Assembly: GCF_019449565.1 (NCBI RefSeq)
Contig: NZ_JAGRPM010000022.1
Location: 21,407 to 85,406 of the forward strand
DNA length: 64,000 nt
Direction of reading: 5' to 3'
Origin: Rhodoblastus sp.
GTDB taxonomy: Bacteria; Pseudomonadota; Alphaproteobacteria; Rhizobiales; Beijerinckiaceae
Of the stretch, positions 51,449-59,762 are shown in pieces (within the stretch, counting starts at the first letter, position 1; each line of letters begins with the position of its first letter). A program made the position numbers and the translations under genes. Below the pieces are notes generated by a model that was not told the DNA's origin, searched no databases, and saw only the letters and a list, made by a program, of their open reading frames with translations.

Positions 51449-52039
51449 TCAGACCGGGCGGTTCTCGTTGCGGTTCTTCACCGGCTCGGCGCGCGCGAGG
51501 CCCTGCTCGTAGGAGATGGACTCGTACGCTTCTTTGACTTCAACCGCCTTTTCGAGAATGAGCTGCACCTTGCCGCCGCCGTCGAGCTTCTTGAAGTCGT
51601 TCTTGTCAAGGCCCGTGAAATCGCTGAGCTCTTTCCAGACGGTGGATTCGTCGCAAGGCAGGACGGTGATCGTCGCATCGCCGAGCGGCATGGTGTATTT
51701 CGCCAGCAAATCAATGTTGTTGACGAAAATGAAATAGCTGCCTTCCGGGCTCAGCAGCGGTCCGACGACCTCCTTGAAGGTTTCGAAATAGGCGAAATCG
51801 TGCAGATAGCCGGCGAGGATTTCGATCGTGCCGGCGCCTTCCTTCGCGACCGCGACGATCTGCTCGAGCTTGTATTCCGGCGGGCGCGCTTCGTCGGCGA
51901 GCTGCTCCTGGAATTTCAACGCGAAATCGCCGCGAAAGCCGTAATAGCCGGGCTTGCCGGTGGGGCCTTTGAAAACCGCGTTGAGAAGGCGATTTTCCTT
52001 TTCGAGGCCGGCAAAGGCGGTCGTCTCGATCGATGTCAT
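51449..52039 (-). CDS. Unknown 196-aa protein at the distal end of the nif region
   Basis: A 196-aa soluble protein that I do not recognise. The N-terminus is ETTAFAGLEKENRLLNAVF, the middle is mixed alpha/beta (LSPEGSYFIFVNNIDLLAKYTMPLGDATITVLPCDESTVWKEL), and the C-terminus is Lys/Glu-rich with a basic tail. One Cys, no signal, no membrane segment. It has its own terminator, a leader with a 3 x 16-bp repeat and a sigma-54-like promoter, so it looks like a discrete, regulated gene. It is the last gene before base composition changes. Confidence 0.75.
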   Translation of the reverse strand: MTSIETTAFAGLEKENRLLNAVFKGPTGKPGYYGFRGDFALKFQEQLADEARPPEYKLEQIVAVAKEGAGTIEILAGYLHDFAYFETFKEVVGPLLSPEGSYFIFVNNIDLLAKYTMPLGDATITVLPCDESTVWKELSDFTGLDKNDFKKLDGGGKVQLILEKAVEVKEAYESISYEQGLARAEPVKNRNENRPV

Positions 52040-52050
52040 TGTGATTCTCC

Positions 52051-52098
52051 GCTAGGACAGAACTTGGCTAGGACAGAACTTGGCTAGGACAAAACTTG
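52051..52098 (-). repeat. Three tandem 16-bp repeats in the leader of the 196-aa gene
   Basis: GCTAGGACAGAACTTG occurs at 52051-52066 and 52067-52082, and once more at 52083-52098 with a single change (GACAAAAC). They fall between the proposed promoter and the start codon, so would be transcribed. Confidence 0.9.
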
Positions 52099-52127
52099 TC
52101 GCGCCAGAGCGCGTCATTTCCCCCTAT

Positions 52128-52142
52128 GCAAATGAGCTGCCG
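52128..52142 (-). promoter_or_regulatory. Sigma-54-like promoter of the 196-aa gene
   Basis: Minus-strand CGGCAGCTCATTTGC, followed by A, keeps GG-N10-GC and TTGCA. It is 89 bases before the start codon. No exact NifA site was seen upstream. Confidence 0.6.
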
Positions 52143-52507
52143 CTTTTTGCGCCATAAATTGTCTGGCCTGAACCCTGCTTGTCGCGCCCATATGTTCCTC
52201 TCTTGAATGGAAGGCGACATGAGCATGCACTGCGGTCAAACGCATTTTACAAAACTGAATTAAGCATTATATTTCAAGACCTTACGAGCGCCGTTCCTTT
52301 GACAGGGAGCGGCGCTACGCGTTTGCTATGCCAGTAACGGCGGGGATATTGGCAATGGAGCATAGGCGAGTTGAAGGTTGAGGCTAGTATAAAGGAGTTT
52401 ACAAAGGGCATCTGGCTGGTAAACATGAAATTATTATTATGTCAATGCTTGCTAATAGCACCAACATAGCCCATGTTAGGGTTTCATTGCTATTGGAGGC
52501 TTATGAA
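52143..52507. other. AT-rich junction between the nif region and the accessory region
   Basis: No gene is seen. It holds a hairpin (52287-52297 with 52305-52316, AGCGCCG core) without a T-run, and an AT-rich stretch ahead of the HTH gene. No tRNA or obvious attachment repeat was found. Confidence 0.6.
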
Positions 52508-52762
52508 ATGGACAATAATGACATGGGGGCGGTGCTGACCACCGCCGAACTCGCGACGCGTTGGCGCAAGTCTGTCGCAACCGTCAATGCGATGCGCGCC
52601 AACGCCACCGGCCCCAAGTTTGTTCGGCTGGGGACACGCAGCTTCCTCTACCGGCTGGCGGACGTCATCGAGTTTGAAAACGCGCGCATGTACGGGTCCA
52701 CGGCTGAGGCTGAACGCGCGGCCAAGGACCGCAGGGCTGCGGACGAAGGGAGGGCGGCATGA
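52508..52762 (+). CDS. AlpA/excisionase-like helix-turn-helix protein
   Basis: An 84-aa protein. LTTAELATRWRKSVATVNAMRANATGPKFVRLGTRSFLYRLADVIEFENAR is a winged HTH of the AlpA/MerR-excisionase type (helix 17 domain), used by integrated elements to control excision or replication. GGAGG lies eight bases before the ATG. The 3' end overlaps the next gene. Location at the edge of the accessory region fits a mobile element. Confidence 0.8.
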   Translation: MDNNDMGAVLTTAELATRWRKSVATVNAMRANATGPKFVRLGTRSFLYRLADVIEFENARMYGSTAEAERAAKDRRAADEGRAA

Positions 52763-53004
52763 CCATGAACGACCTCGCCTCCCTCAACATTAACGACCTC
52801 AACTCCCTGCGCCGTGAGCGCCTGTCTGATTTGGCGCTGGCCACCGTTGGGCAGCGCCCGGCGTTGCACAAGGAGATTTCCGCAATAGACACGGAACTGG
52901 AGCGGCGTCAGGCGGACTTCGTCGCCCGGCGTGACGACATGAACCGGCGGATGGCTGCTGCCCGTGCGGCTCGTGCGGCGGCTGAAGGGGAGGCCGCGCA
53001 ATGA
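52759..53004 (+). CDS. Small coiled-coil protein of the accessory region
   Basis: An 81-aa protein starting MTMNDLASLNINDLNSLRRERLSDLAL, with a helical second half (ISAIDTELERRQADFVARRDDMNRRMAAARAARAA). ATGA overlaps on both sides couple it to the HTH gene and the 50-aa gene. No known family. Confidence 0.65.
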   Translation: MTMNDLASLNINDLNSLRRERLSDLALATVGQRPALHKEISAIDTELERRQADFVARRDDMNRRMAAARAARAAAEGEAAQ

Positions 53005-53153
53005 CCGGCCCCAACGATCCCGAACTGCGCAAAATTGAGCAGCTGCCGCCTGGAGACTGCGCGCCCATTTGGAAGGGCGACAAGGTTGTGGGGATCACCG
53101 GCCCCGAGGGCAAATGCGACGGCAATTGTGCTTTATGCACGTGGCCTGAATAA
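53001..53153 (+). CDS. 50-aa cysteine-containing small protein
   Basis: Starts at an ATG overlapping the previous stop (ATGA) and ends at TAA 53151-53153. It reads MTGPNDPELRKIEQLPPGDC in the first 20 residues and finishes GKCDGNCALCTWPE. The last three Cys plus Cys20 could bind zinc or iron. Supported by overlap and by a terminator-like hairpin just after it. Confidence 0.55.
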   Translation: MTGPNDPELRKIEQLPPGDCAPIWKGDKVVGITGPEGKCDGNCALCTWPE

Positions 53154-53157
53154 TGAA

Positions 53158-53182
53158 GGCCGCGCTTGCTGAAGGCGCGGCC
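53158..53182 (+). terminator. Terminator-like hairpin after the small-gene trio
   Basis: GGCCGCGC (53158-53165) pairs with GCGCGGCC (53175-53182); the tail is only weakly T-rich (CCTATTTCC). Beyond it, 53183-53253 contains an open frame fragment (HVFATTKDEFDADQYNGRGRK) without a start, perhaps the relic of a gene end. Confidence 0.5.
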
Positions 53183-53355
53183 CCTATTTCCATGTCTTTG
53201 CCACCACCAAGGACGAGTTCGATGCAGACCAATACAACGGACGCGGGCGCAAGTAATAGGCTAGACGTGGTATTAATCTACCACAGGTAGGCGACGCTGT
53301 AAAGCGTTTTATACCAAAGCCTGCTTGAGTCCGCCCAAGATAATCAAGGATTATT

Positions 53356-56058
53356 GTGGTGGACCAAGATAAAACTCCAAACTCCCCCAAGGAACATAAG
53401 CAGGACGGCGCGTCGAATCCAAGGCGTTCTTCGCCCTATGCCGCCGCCGCAAATCAGTTGCTTGCACGAGGCTATTGCGCAATCCCGGCACTGCCGGGCA
53501 CCAAAATGCCGGGCGATTATGTCAGGGTCGGCAGCCGGTACACTTGGCGGAAGATGGGCCAGTGGACCAAGCGCTTTATTGATGCGCCGCCGACCCCGGC
53601 CGAAGTCGATCACTGGTCAAACCCAAATGACAATCAGGGCGTCTGCGTCGTGCTGGGCAGGGCGTCCGGTGATCTGGTGGCGGTGGATATCGACAGCACA
53701 GACCCGGCATTGATTGCGGCGGTTGAGGCCGTTTTGCCTGTGTCGCCCATCGCCAAGTTCGGCAAAAAGGGCAAGACACTATTCTTTCATGCGCCGGGGT
53801 TTCAGCCCGTCAAACTCAGGCGGAAGGATGCCAATGGGCAGGCCCGGCCTGTTGTCGAGTTCTTGGCTGAAGGCAATCAAACGGTTCTGCCGCCAAGTTG
53901 GCATCCTGATACAGGCCGCCCTTATCGCTACCTGACAGAGCAGACTCTGGAAAACACCGATATTGGGGAACTGCCGCTGCTGCCCGACGACGCCGTCGCA
54001 AGGGTCGATGCGGTCCTTGACAGCTTTGGCCTTATGCGTGAAGCGACCGCCGCCCCGCGTGTCCCCCGCCAGCCGCGCCAGCCCGGCGAGGACGAGTCAG
54101 CCTTCAGGAAAATGAACGATCTGGCGCTCGAACATCTTGACGCATGGGTTCCGGCGCTTGGCTTGCCCCGCTGTTGCAAAAAGGACGGGGGATATAAAGC
54201 CGTCGCATATTGGCGGGATAGCGGGCTGGGGCCAATGCCAGTTGAGCAACGCAAGCTCAACCTTAATATCCGCTTCGACGGCATTAAGGACTTCGGCCCT
54301 ATGCTGGGATATACGGCCATTGACCTTATTATCGCGGCTGGTGTTGCACCGGACCCATGGCAGGCGTTCAACTGGCTTGCTGAAATCTTTCAGCACGTTT
54401 TGCCGGATGAGGAAGCATTTTTAGCGGAGTTTGAAGGGGAGGTGAAACCGGCAATGGGGTCGGCGTCTACGGCGTCAGGGCTGAACGGTGCGACGCCACC
54501 GCCGGGGATGAACGGGGGCACGCCACCGCCACCGCCACCGCCGCCACAAGCCAAGCGCCTACCATATTTCAATCCTTGGTCTGGCTTTGCTGCACCACCA
54601 TTCCCCGTCGAAACGCTACCAGACAATCTGCGCCAGTATGCCGAAACCAACGCCGAATTTATTGGCTGTGACGTGTCCGCGCTGGCCATGGGCGCTCTGG
54701 GCGTATTTTCAGGAGCGCTTGACCATCGCATCCGCCTCAAGCTCAAGCGCCAGGACAAGTATTATGTTCACCCGAACCTTTGGATTGCGCTTATTGGCAA
54801 TGTATCTGCAAAAAAGTCACCTGCGCTTGAGCGTGTAATTGCTGTGTTGAATAAAGAAGAAAGAAAGCGGAAAAGCGAATATAAGCGTCAACTTGCGCAG
54901 CATCTGGCCAATGAGGGCAAGAAATCTGACGCCCCACCATCACCTGCCCGCCTACTGCTGGCGGATACTACCATCGAAGGCGCAGGGAAGGTGTTGGAAT
55001 ACAGTCCCGGCGGAGCCCTTTTATACCGCGATGAACTTGCGGGATTTATTGAAAGCATTGACCGTTATTCAAAAGGCGGCGACCGCCCGTTTTGGTTGCA
55101 GGCATACAATGGTGGAGGGCACACGGTTGATCGGGGCAGTCAACCAGACCGGGATATTGAAAACCTTTCCGTCTCAATTCTTGGTGGAATACAGACTGAA
55201 AAATTTGCTGAACTTGGTAAGGCCCTGACCAGTGACGGATTTTTGCAACGCTTTACCCCGGTTATGATGGCAGATGCAACTTTTGGTGAGGATGATAGCG
55301 ATTTATATTCAGAACAGGATTACGAGCGGCTGATGGATTCCGCCCTGCTCGTGCCCGCTGAAACGACACTTTACATGACGGATGATGCGATAGAAATTTT
55401 TACCGATCTGCGCCAGCGGCTTTTTGGTCTCACGCAAGTGACCGAAGGCGTGGCCAAAGGGTTTAATGGGTACATCGGCAAGCTCGACGGGCTTGCGGGC
55501 AGGTTGGCGCTGCTACTGCACCTTGCGGCTGACCCTAAAAACCGCGCCAAGGAACAGGTATCCCTTGCGACCATCGAAAGCGTTGAGAAGATTGTACTCA
55601 AGTTCATTATCCCACACGCAGCGATATTTTACCGCATGATCGGTGGAGCCTCAGGCCAAGACCCAATAACTCAGCTTGGAAGCTGGATGCTGACCTGCGG
55701 AAAAGATAGGTATGTGCTGTCTGACTTTGGCTCAAATGTTCGGGGGCTGAGGGGAAAGCCAGCGAATGAGGTTCAAAAGGTCATTTCGATTTTCGAGGCT
55801 GGCGGATGGCTTGCGCCGAATAAAAACTGGCCCTTGACGACAGAATGGAACTTGGACCCCGGCGTGCGCCCATACTTTGCCGCAAGGGCTGAAAAGGAGA
55901 AAAAGGACAAGGAGCTGTTGCGTGAAATTATGGATGACAGCTTCAACGACCGGCGCAATGAAAGGATTGAGGAACAGCGCCAAAAGGCGGAAGCGCGGCG
56001 GGCGGCGGGGCCACGCTACTCGAACCGGAGCCGGGATGCCTATGACCCACCGTTTTAA
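53356..56058 (+). CDS. Primase-polymerase / DUF3987 replication protein
   Basis: A 900-aa protein with a GTG start (AAGGA five bases upstream). The N-terminal part (about 30-225) is a bifunctional primase-polymerase (Prim-Pol) domain: ANQLLARGYCAIPALPGTKMP, then DLVAVDIDSTDP with the metal-binding Asp pair, and FLAEGNQTVLPPSWHPDTGRPY. A middle segment has a Pro run (TPPPPPPPPQ). The C-terminal half (about 400-800) is DUF3987-like (LPDNLRQYAETNAEFIG, PNLWIALIGNVSAKKSPALERVI, LLYRDELAGFIESIDRY), a helicase-like ATPase relative. Such fusions replicate plasmids, phages and satellites. GC content and codon use are lower than in the nif region. Confidence 0.85.
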   Translation: MVDQDKTPNSPKEHKQDGASNPRRSSPYAAAANQLLARGYCAIPALPGTKMPGDYVRVGSRYTWRKMGQWTKRFIDAPPTPAEVDHWSNPNDNQGVCVVLGRASGDLVAVDIDSTDPALIAAVEAVLPVSPIAKFGKKGKTLFFHAPGFQPVKLRRKDANGQARPVVEFLAEGNQTVLPPSWHPDTGRPYRYLTEQTLENTDIGELPLLPDDAVARVDAVLDSFGLMREATAAPRVPRQPRQPGEDESAFRKMNDLALEHLDAWVPALGLPRCCKKDGGYKAVAYWRDSGLGPMPVEQRKLNLNIRFDGIKDFGPMLGYTAIDLIIAAGVAPDPWQAFNWLAEIFQHVLPDEEAFLAEFEGEVKPAMGSASTASGLNGATPPPGMNGGTPPPPPPPPQAKRLPYFNPWSGFAAPPFPVETLPDNLRQYAETNAEFIGCDVSALAMGALGVFSGALDHRIRLKLKRQDKYYVHPNLWIALIGNVSAKKSPALERVIAVLNKEERKRKSEYKRQLAQHLANEGKKSDAPPSPARLLLADTTIEGAGKVLEYSPGGALLYRDELAGFIESIDRYSKGGDRPFWLQAYNGGGHTVDRGSQPDRDIENLSVSILGGIQTEKFAELGKALTSDGFLQRFTPVMMADATFGEDDSDLYSEQDYERLMDSALLVPAETTLYMTDDAIEIFTDLRQRLFGLTQVTEGVAKGFNGYIGKLDGLAGRLALLLHLAADPKNRAKEQVSLATIESVEKIVLKFIIPHAAIFYRMIGGASGQDPITQLGSWMLTCGKDRYVLSDFGSNVRGLRGKPANEVQKVISIFEAGGWLAPNKNWPLTTEWNLDPGVRPYFAARAEKEKKDKELLREIMDDSFNDRRNERIEEQRQKAEARRAAGPRYSNRSRDAYDPPF

Positions 56059-56609
56059 AAGGGGCGGTTGTATTGGCATCATTTACACGCGTCGGTTGCA
56101 AAACCTGACAAACCTGATTGCGTAGCGTAGTCTGATATGAAACCCCCCTTTTTTATAACGGGCACGGTTTTTAGCGCAGCCGGGCCTCACACGTGAAGCA
56201 GGTTTGTCAGGCCGCCACAATTCACCACAATTGGGCGCACCCACATGCTGGTTAAAGGGGCCTCATGCGCGCAAGCAGGTTTGTCAGGAACGGGGACGCG
56301 CCGCCGCCCCGTATCAAACTTGCTGCCCAAGCCGTGTCCGACGAGGAAAACGTCAGCGATACCAATGTGGAATATCGCGCGGGGCTGAGGGCAGGGGGTC
56401 GGTGTGCTGGAAGCTGTGCCATACGGCGGTCGTGCTGGGGCGGCTGAGGCGGCCCGTCTGCGGCTACCCCACCGGCCCAGCCCACGACCGCCGCCAGCGG
56501 CCCGCTGTGCCCCGCGACGGCCCCACATAGCGGCCCAAACAAAAGCGTTGCCACGAGGCTGCCCATGTATGACAATGCTTCTACAGGCAACTCCTGAGTA
56601 AATATTCCG
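56059..56609. other. Non-coding region with repeated 13-mers behind the primase gene
   Basis: 551 bases without a convincing gene. CAGGTTTGTCAGG occurs at 56199-56211 and 56276-56288 and, inverted, at 56104-56116. The two direct copies are part of longer similar blocks (AAGCAGGTTTGTCAGG). This could be an iteron-type origin or an operator array. Confidence 0.6.
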
Positions 56610-57095
56610 ATGACTGGTGAAAACGTCAAAGTACCTGGAAATAAAGGTCATCCTGAAACCTTGACCAATAGGAACGGGCGACCGAAGGGAACTCCGAATA
56701 AGCGCACGCAAACCCTGCTCGATGAGTTCGAAAAACGCGGCTGGGAACGCGGCCCCCTCGAAATGATGGCTATGGCGCATGAGCCGAAAGTTGACCCGGC
56801 TCTTAAGCTCCAAGCTCTTAATTACGCAACTCCCTACTTTGAGAGCAAGGTCGCGCCGACCAAGTTCGTGGTCAATGGCCTCGGCCTCACCAAGCCTCGG
56901 AACGCCATTGAGGCGGGCGAGCAAATTGCGCGCATTTCCCAAATGGCGGCAAACGGCGAACTCGACCTCGATCACTCCCGTCTGCTTATCGCCAACCTGA
57001 GCGACTACGTGCGAGTGTCGGCCACAGCAGACCTTGAAACTCTGCTTGAGCAATTCCGGGCGGAGGTTGCCGCGTTTAAGGGCATCCCCCGTTGA
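56610..57095 (+). CDS. DUF5681-like protein of the accessory region
   Basis: A 161-aa protein. RNGRPKGTPNKRTQTLLDEFEKRGWERGPLEMMAM carries the GRPKGxxNK motif of DUF5681, common in phage and mobile elements and sometimes next to terminase genes. The C-terminal half is helical (EAGEQIARISQMAANGELDLDHSRLLIANLSDYVR). It overlaps the next gene by four bases. Confidence 0.7.
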   Translation: MTGENVKVPGNKGHPETLTNRNGRPKGTPNKRTQTLLDEFEKRGWERGPLEMMAMAHEPKVDPALKLQALNYATPYFESKVAPTKFVVNGLGLTKPRNAIEAGEQIARISQMAANGELDLDHSRLLIANLSDYVRVSATADLETLLEQFRAEVAAFKGIPR

Positions 57096-57478
57096 ACCTG
57101 TCTGCGCTCAAAAAAGAAGCCCATGACCTGATCGCCTCATTCCGACAGGCCACGGGCACGGGGCCAGCCGTCCAAATTCTGGTGTCTGGTGGGATGGAAT
57201 CTGACACCGTGGAAACCATTCTCAAAACCTCCGGCGGAACCTTCCACGTGACCGGCGGCGCGCTGCTGTCCAATGAGGTTTACGGCGACGTCTGCGTGTA
57301 CGGAGGCGCCAGCGACCACCCCCGCATATTCATCTTCGGTGTCGATGAAGCGGACGCCACGCCCGAGCAGCTTGAGCAGTTGCGCCGGGCGCGGGGTGAC
57401 TGGCGCACACATGCGGCCCCCGCCGCCCCGGCAGGCGCGGCCCCGGCAGGCGCGGCCCCGCCCGACGACCTGACTTGA
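57092..57478 (+). CDS. Unknown 128-aa accessory protein
   Basis: A TTG start overlaps the previous stop (TTGA). The protein begins MNLSALKKEAHDLIASFRQA. A beta-rich middle (VQILVSGGMESDTVETILKTSGGTFHVTGGALL) is followed by FIFGVDEADATPEQLEQLRRA and an Ala/Pro tail. Family unknown. A 117-base gap to the convergent 57596 gene shows nothing. Confidence 0.6.
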   Translation: MNLSALKKEAHDLIASFRQATGTGPAVQILVSGGMESDTVETILKTSGGTFHVTGGALLSNEVYGDVCVYGGASDHPRIFIFGVDEADATPEQLEQLRRARGDWRTHAAPAAPAGAAPAGAAPPDDLT

Positions 57479-57595
57479 GCAGCGGTCACGGCGGCCAGAC
57501 AGCGCCCGAGACGGCAACGACACCACCGCCAGCGCTAGCCTACCGGAACCACCCCTGAAGGCCGCCCTCGCGCGCCAGCGCATACCGCTCCGCCC

Positions 57596-58222
57596 TCACC
57601 GATATCGGCAAATATTTTCGAATGGGGGACCCTGTGTTTTGATTTTGGCCGGAATTGATCCAACCCAGCCGAAACGCGCGTCGTTGGAAGTTTCGGCTAC
57701 GTCATTGCTGTAATTCCTCGGGACCCATATTACGAAATCGCCGGGACGTAGAAGTTCGCCGCGTCCCGAGGTTTTCGCCAGCACAACGAAACCTCCGTCA
57801 CGGGACGCCACGCGGAGAACCGCCGTCTGTTTGCCGTCAGCCTCCACCTTGACGGGTGTCGGTGCGTCGAATTCTCGCTCCGCATCGAGGACCATGGCCA
57901 CGATCCCTTTGTTCGGCTCGATTTTGTTATCGCCGTATTTGCATTGGAGCGTGAAAAAGGCCTTACGCCCGGTTTCATCTTCCGTGAACACGAAAACCGA
58001 TTGGGATGGCTTCTGCCTGATGAATTTGCGCCAAGGCTGCGGGTCATCAGGAGTGGGCGGGCTGGGATTTGTCGCACGCCATTCGGCATACGCGCGTAGC
58101 TCTTCCTCAGAAGGTTGACCTGTCGAAAGTGCTTCAAGCCTTTGGTGGACTTCTGCGGTGGTGAGGTAATCCTCTGGGCGGCGTCTCAAGAGACGAAGGG
58201 TAAGCCTTTGAAAGAAATTCAT
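57596..58222 (-). CDS. Unknown 208-aa accessory protein
   Basis: A 208-aa protein: a basic N-terminus (MNFFQRLTLRLLRRRPEDYL), an acidic Pro-rich stretch, then a beta-rich domain (SVFVFTEDETGRKAFFTLQCKYGDNK, GGFVVLAKTSGRGELLRPGDFVIWVPRNY). It is on the minus strand next to the DUF4145 gene, against the direction of most genes around it. No family recognised. Confidence 0.6.
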   Translation of the reverse strand: MNFFQRLTLRLLRRRPEDYLTTAEVHQRLEALSTGQPSEEELRAYAEWRATNPSPPTPDDPQPWRKFIRQKPSQSVFVFTEDETGRKAFFTLQCKYGDNKIEPNKGIVAMVLDAEREFDAPTPVKVEADGKQTAVLRVASRDGGFVVLAKTSGRGELLRPGDFVIWVPRNYSNDVAETSNDARFGWVGSIPAKIKTQGPPFENICRYR

Positions 58223-58257
58223 ATGGAATCGTCCGGGGTTTATGACGTGTCCGCCGC

Positions 58258-59058
58258 CTAATCTTCTTTCGGCTCGTCGCGCTTCTCGATGGCCTTCAAG
58301 GCTCCTGCCGGGAGCGCGGCGAACATGGTCTCAATGTGCTTGGGCGTCGCTATCAACGCCTCCACGATAATGTTTACAAGACCAAAGAGTTTGGTGGCGG
58401 TTGCCGTGTCGTCACGGAGATCGATCTGACCAGGATGGACCGCATTGTTGCCAATGACCCGGACGACGTCGAGCGCCATCTGTATACGGCCATCAAGCCC
58501 GCGTTTGACCAACTCGCCGATATCGGCGTCGATGTTCTTGCCGGGAAGATCGAGATGCGCCAGCAGCTTCTGAATGGACAGCCTCAGAAGTGCCGCTGCT
58601 CCTCTTGGAGAGGCGTCCACGATTGCCGCAGCTTCCAAAAAATCATGTTTGATGTGGTCGGGCATCTCAGGGTTTGGTTTGATCTCACTGGCTTGTGAAG
58701 GATGGATCAGTTTATCCGCGACCCACAGCGCAAACTTTTTGCAACTGTAACACTGGCTAATGTGAAGGTTTCCCAGTTCGGTGCTGAGATGAACCCCGTA
58801 TTCTTTTGGTTTCTCTAAAAATAACTCTCTCTTTAGCTTTCTATCGATCCAATCGAGCAGATTAGCGCGCTCATCTTTGTCAAGGTCTCGATGTGCTTTG
58901 ATACGCTCAATGGCACTATAATCGGGCATGTTGGGGCGAGAGTCCTTTTCATAGCCGTCGAGATACGCCTTAAGCCAAGTTTGGTGCGAGTTTGCGCCGC
59001 AGTGCGGGCAGGTAAATGAGTTATCGCCCAGCGCTGGAGTGACCACTTTTCCGCTCAC
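58258..59058 (-). CDS. DUF4145 protein with N-terminal zinc-ribbon-like Cys pairs
   Basis: A 266-aa protein with a GTG start behind AGGGGA. CPHCG near the N-terminus and CYSCKKFALWV further on look like a zinc ribbon. The C-terminal part (DFLEAAAIVDASPRGAAALLRLSIQKLLAHL, then DVVRVIGNNAVHPGQI) is the DUF4145 fold, which often occurs alone or attached to restriction and defence enzymes. Together with the 57596 gene it forms a two-gene minus-strand insert in the accessory region; a defence cargo is possible but unproven. Confidence 0.8.
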   Translation of the reverse strand: MSGKVVTPALGDNSFTCPHCGANSHQTWLKAYLDGYEKDSRPNMPDYSAIERIKAHRDLDKDERANLLDWIDRKLKRELFLEKPKEYGVHLSTELGNLHISQCYSCKKFALWVADKLIHPSQASEIKPNPEMPDHIKHDFLEAAAIVDASPRGAAALLRLSIQKLLAHLDLPGKNIDADIGELVKRGLDGRIQMALDVVRVIGNNAVHPGQIDLRDDTATATKLFGLVNIIVEALIATPKHIETMFAALPAGALKAIEKRDEPKED

Positions 59059-59287
59059 CGCTATCCCCTGTTACGAATCGACGTTCAATCACCTTGAATA
59101 TCAGCTTCACCTTTGCATTGGTTCGTTATCGGCGGTGTTTCGCGCGCTTATCCCCATCGCCCACAGCCTTTTGCGCGATTCAGCCGATTATCAAGCTCAG
59201 GCGGTTCCTGATGGCTCCGGATTTAACGGGCTGGAATTCACCCCGGCTGGCAAGACGCTGGCCGCCGAACATGGCATTGCCATTTAA
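59039..59287 (+). CDS. Doubtful 82-aa ORF opposite the DUF4145 start
   Basis: Its 5' end overlaps the DUF4145 gene on the other strand, and the first 40 residues look random. The C-terminal part (SGFNGLEFTPAGKTLAAEHGIAI) looks more coding-like, so it may be the remnant of a gene. Confidence 0.25.
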   Translation: MTTFPLTAIPCYESTFNHLEYQLHLCIGSLSAVFRALIPIAHSLLRDSADYQAQAVPDGSGFNGLEFTPAGKTLAAEHGIAI

Positions 59288-59328
59288 CGCCCATTCCCGC
59301 ACTACGGCCCCACCACAGGACATCCATC

Positions 59329-59697
59329 ATGACCAAACAAGAGTTCAAAGAGGCCATGCGCGAATTGGCGGCAGAATTGGCGGGGTTCGTTATCCTGAAC
59401 GCCCTTCTCTTCTCGGCCGTCTGGTGGCTGTACAACCACTTCACCGTCGCCATGTTCAATGCCACGCTTAGCTTCCTTAGCTCAGCATTTGGTTATCTCG
59501 CAGTCGCCGTGGGCGTCGCCTTGGGCGTCGCCTTCATTGTCAGTCTACCATTTGTTTTCTTCCGGCAACTTATCCCACAATTCCGCTCAAAAAACGCTCC
59601 TGCCTTGACGCGCGAGGAAAGCCTGGTTGGGCAAATTCTCGCATACTCGTTTCTGGCGGTTCTCGCGGCCAGCGGCGTTTGGTGGTTTATCCATTGA
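59329..59697 (+). CDS. Small membrane protein with three transmembrane segments
   Basis: A 122-aa protein. FVILNALLFSAVWWLY, YLAVAVGVALGVAFIVSLPFVFF and ILAYSFLAVLAASGVWWF are membrane spans; the ends are polar (MTKQEFKEAMRELAAEL). AGGAC sits just upstream. Function unknown; in mobile elements such proteins can be holins, exclusion proteins or toxins. Confidence 0.65.
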   Translation: MTKQEFKEAMRELAAELAGFVILNALLFSAVWWLYNHFTVAMFNATLSFLSSAFGYLAVAVGVALGVAFIVSLPFVFFRQLIPQFRSKNAPALTREESLVGQILAYSFLAVLAASGVWWFIH

Positions 59698-59762
59698 CCG
59701 CCAAGCCGCCGCCGCCGCTGGGGTCAACATCACCGCCACGGCGCTCATAACTCGCACCTGAC

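Noticed and set aside
52051..52098. Short CRISPR-like or attachment-site repeats
   Set aside because: Units are directly adjacent with no spacers, and no integrase or matching distant copy was seen; kept as a leader repeat.
56187..57053. 288-codon minus-strand ORF over the primase downstream region
   Set aside because: It overlaps the DUF5681-like gene and the repeat-bearing non-coding stretch, with no recognisable domain.
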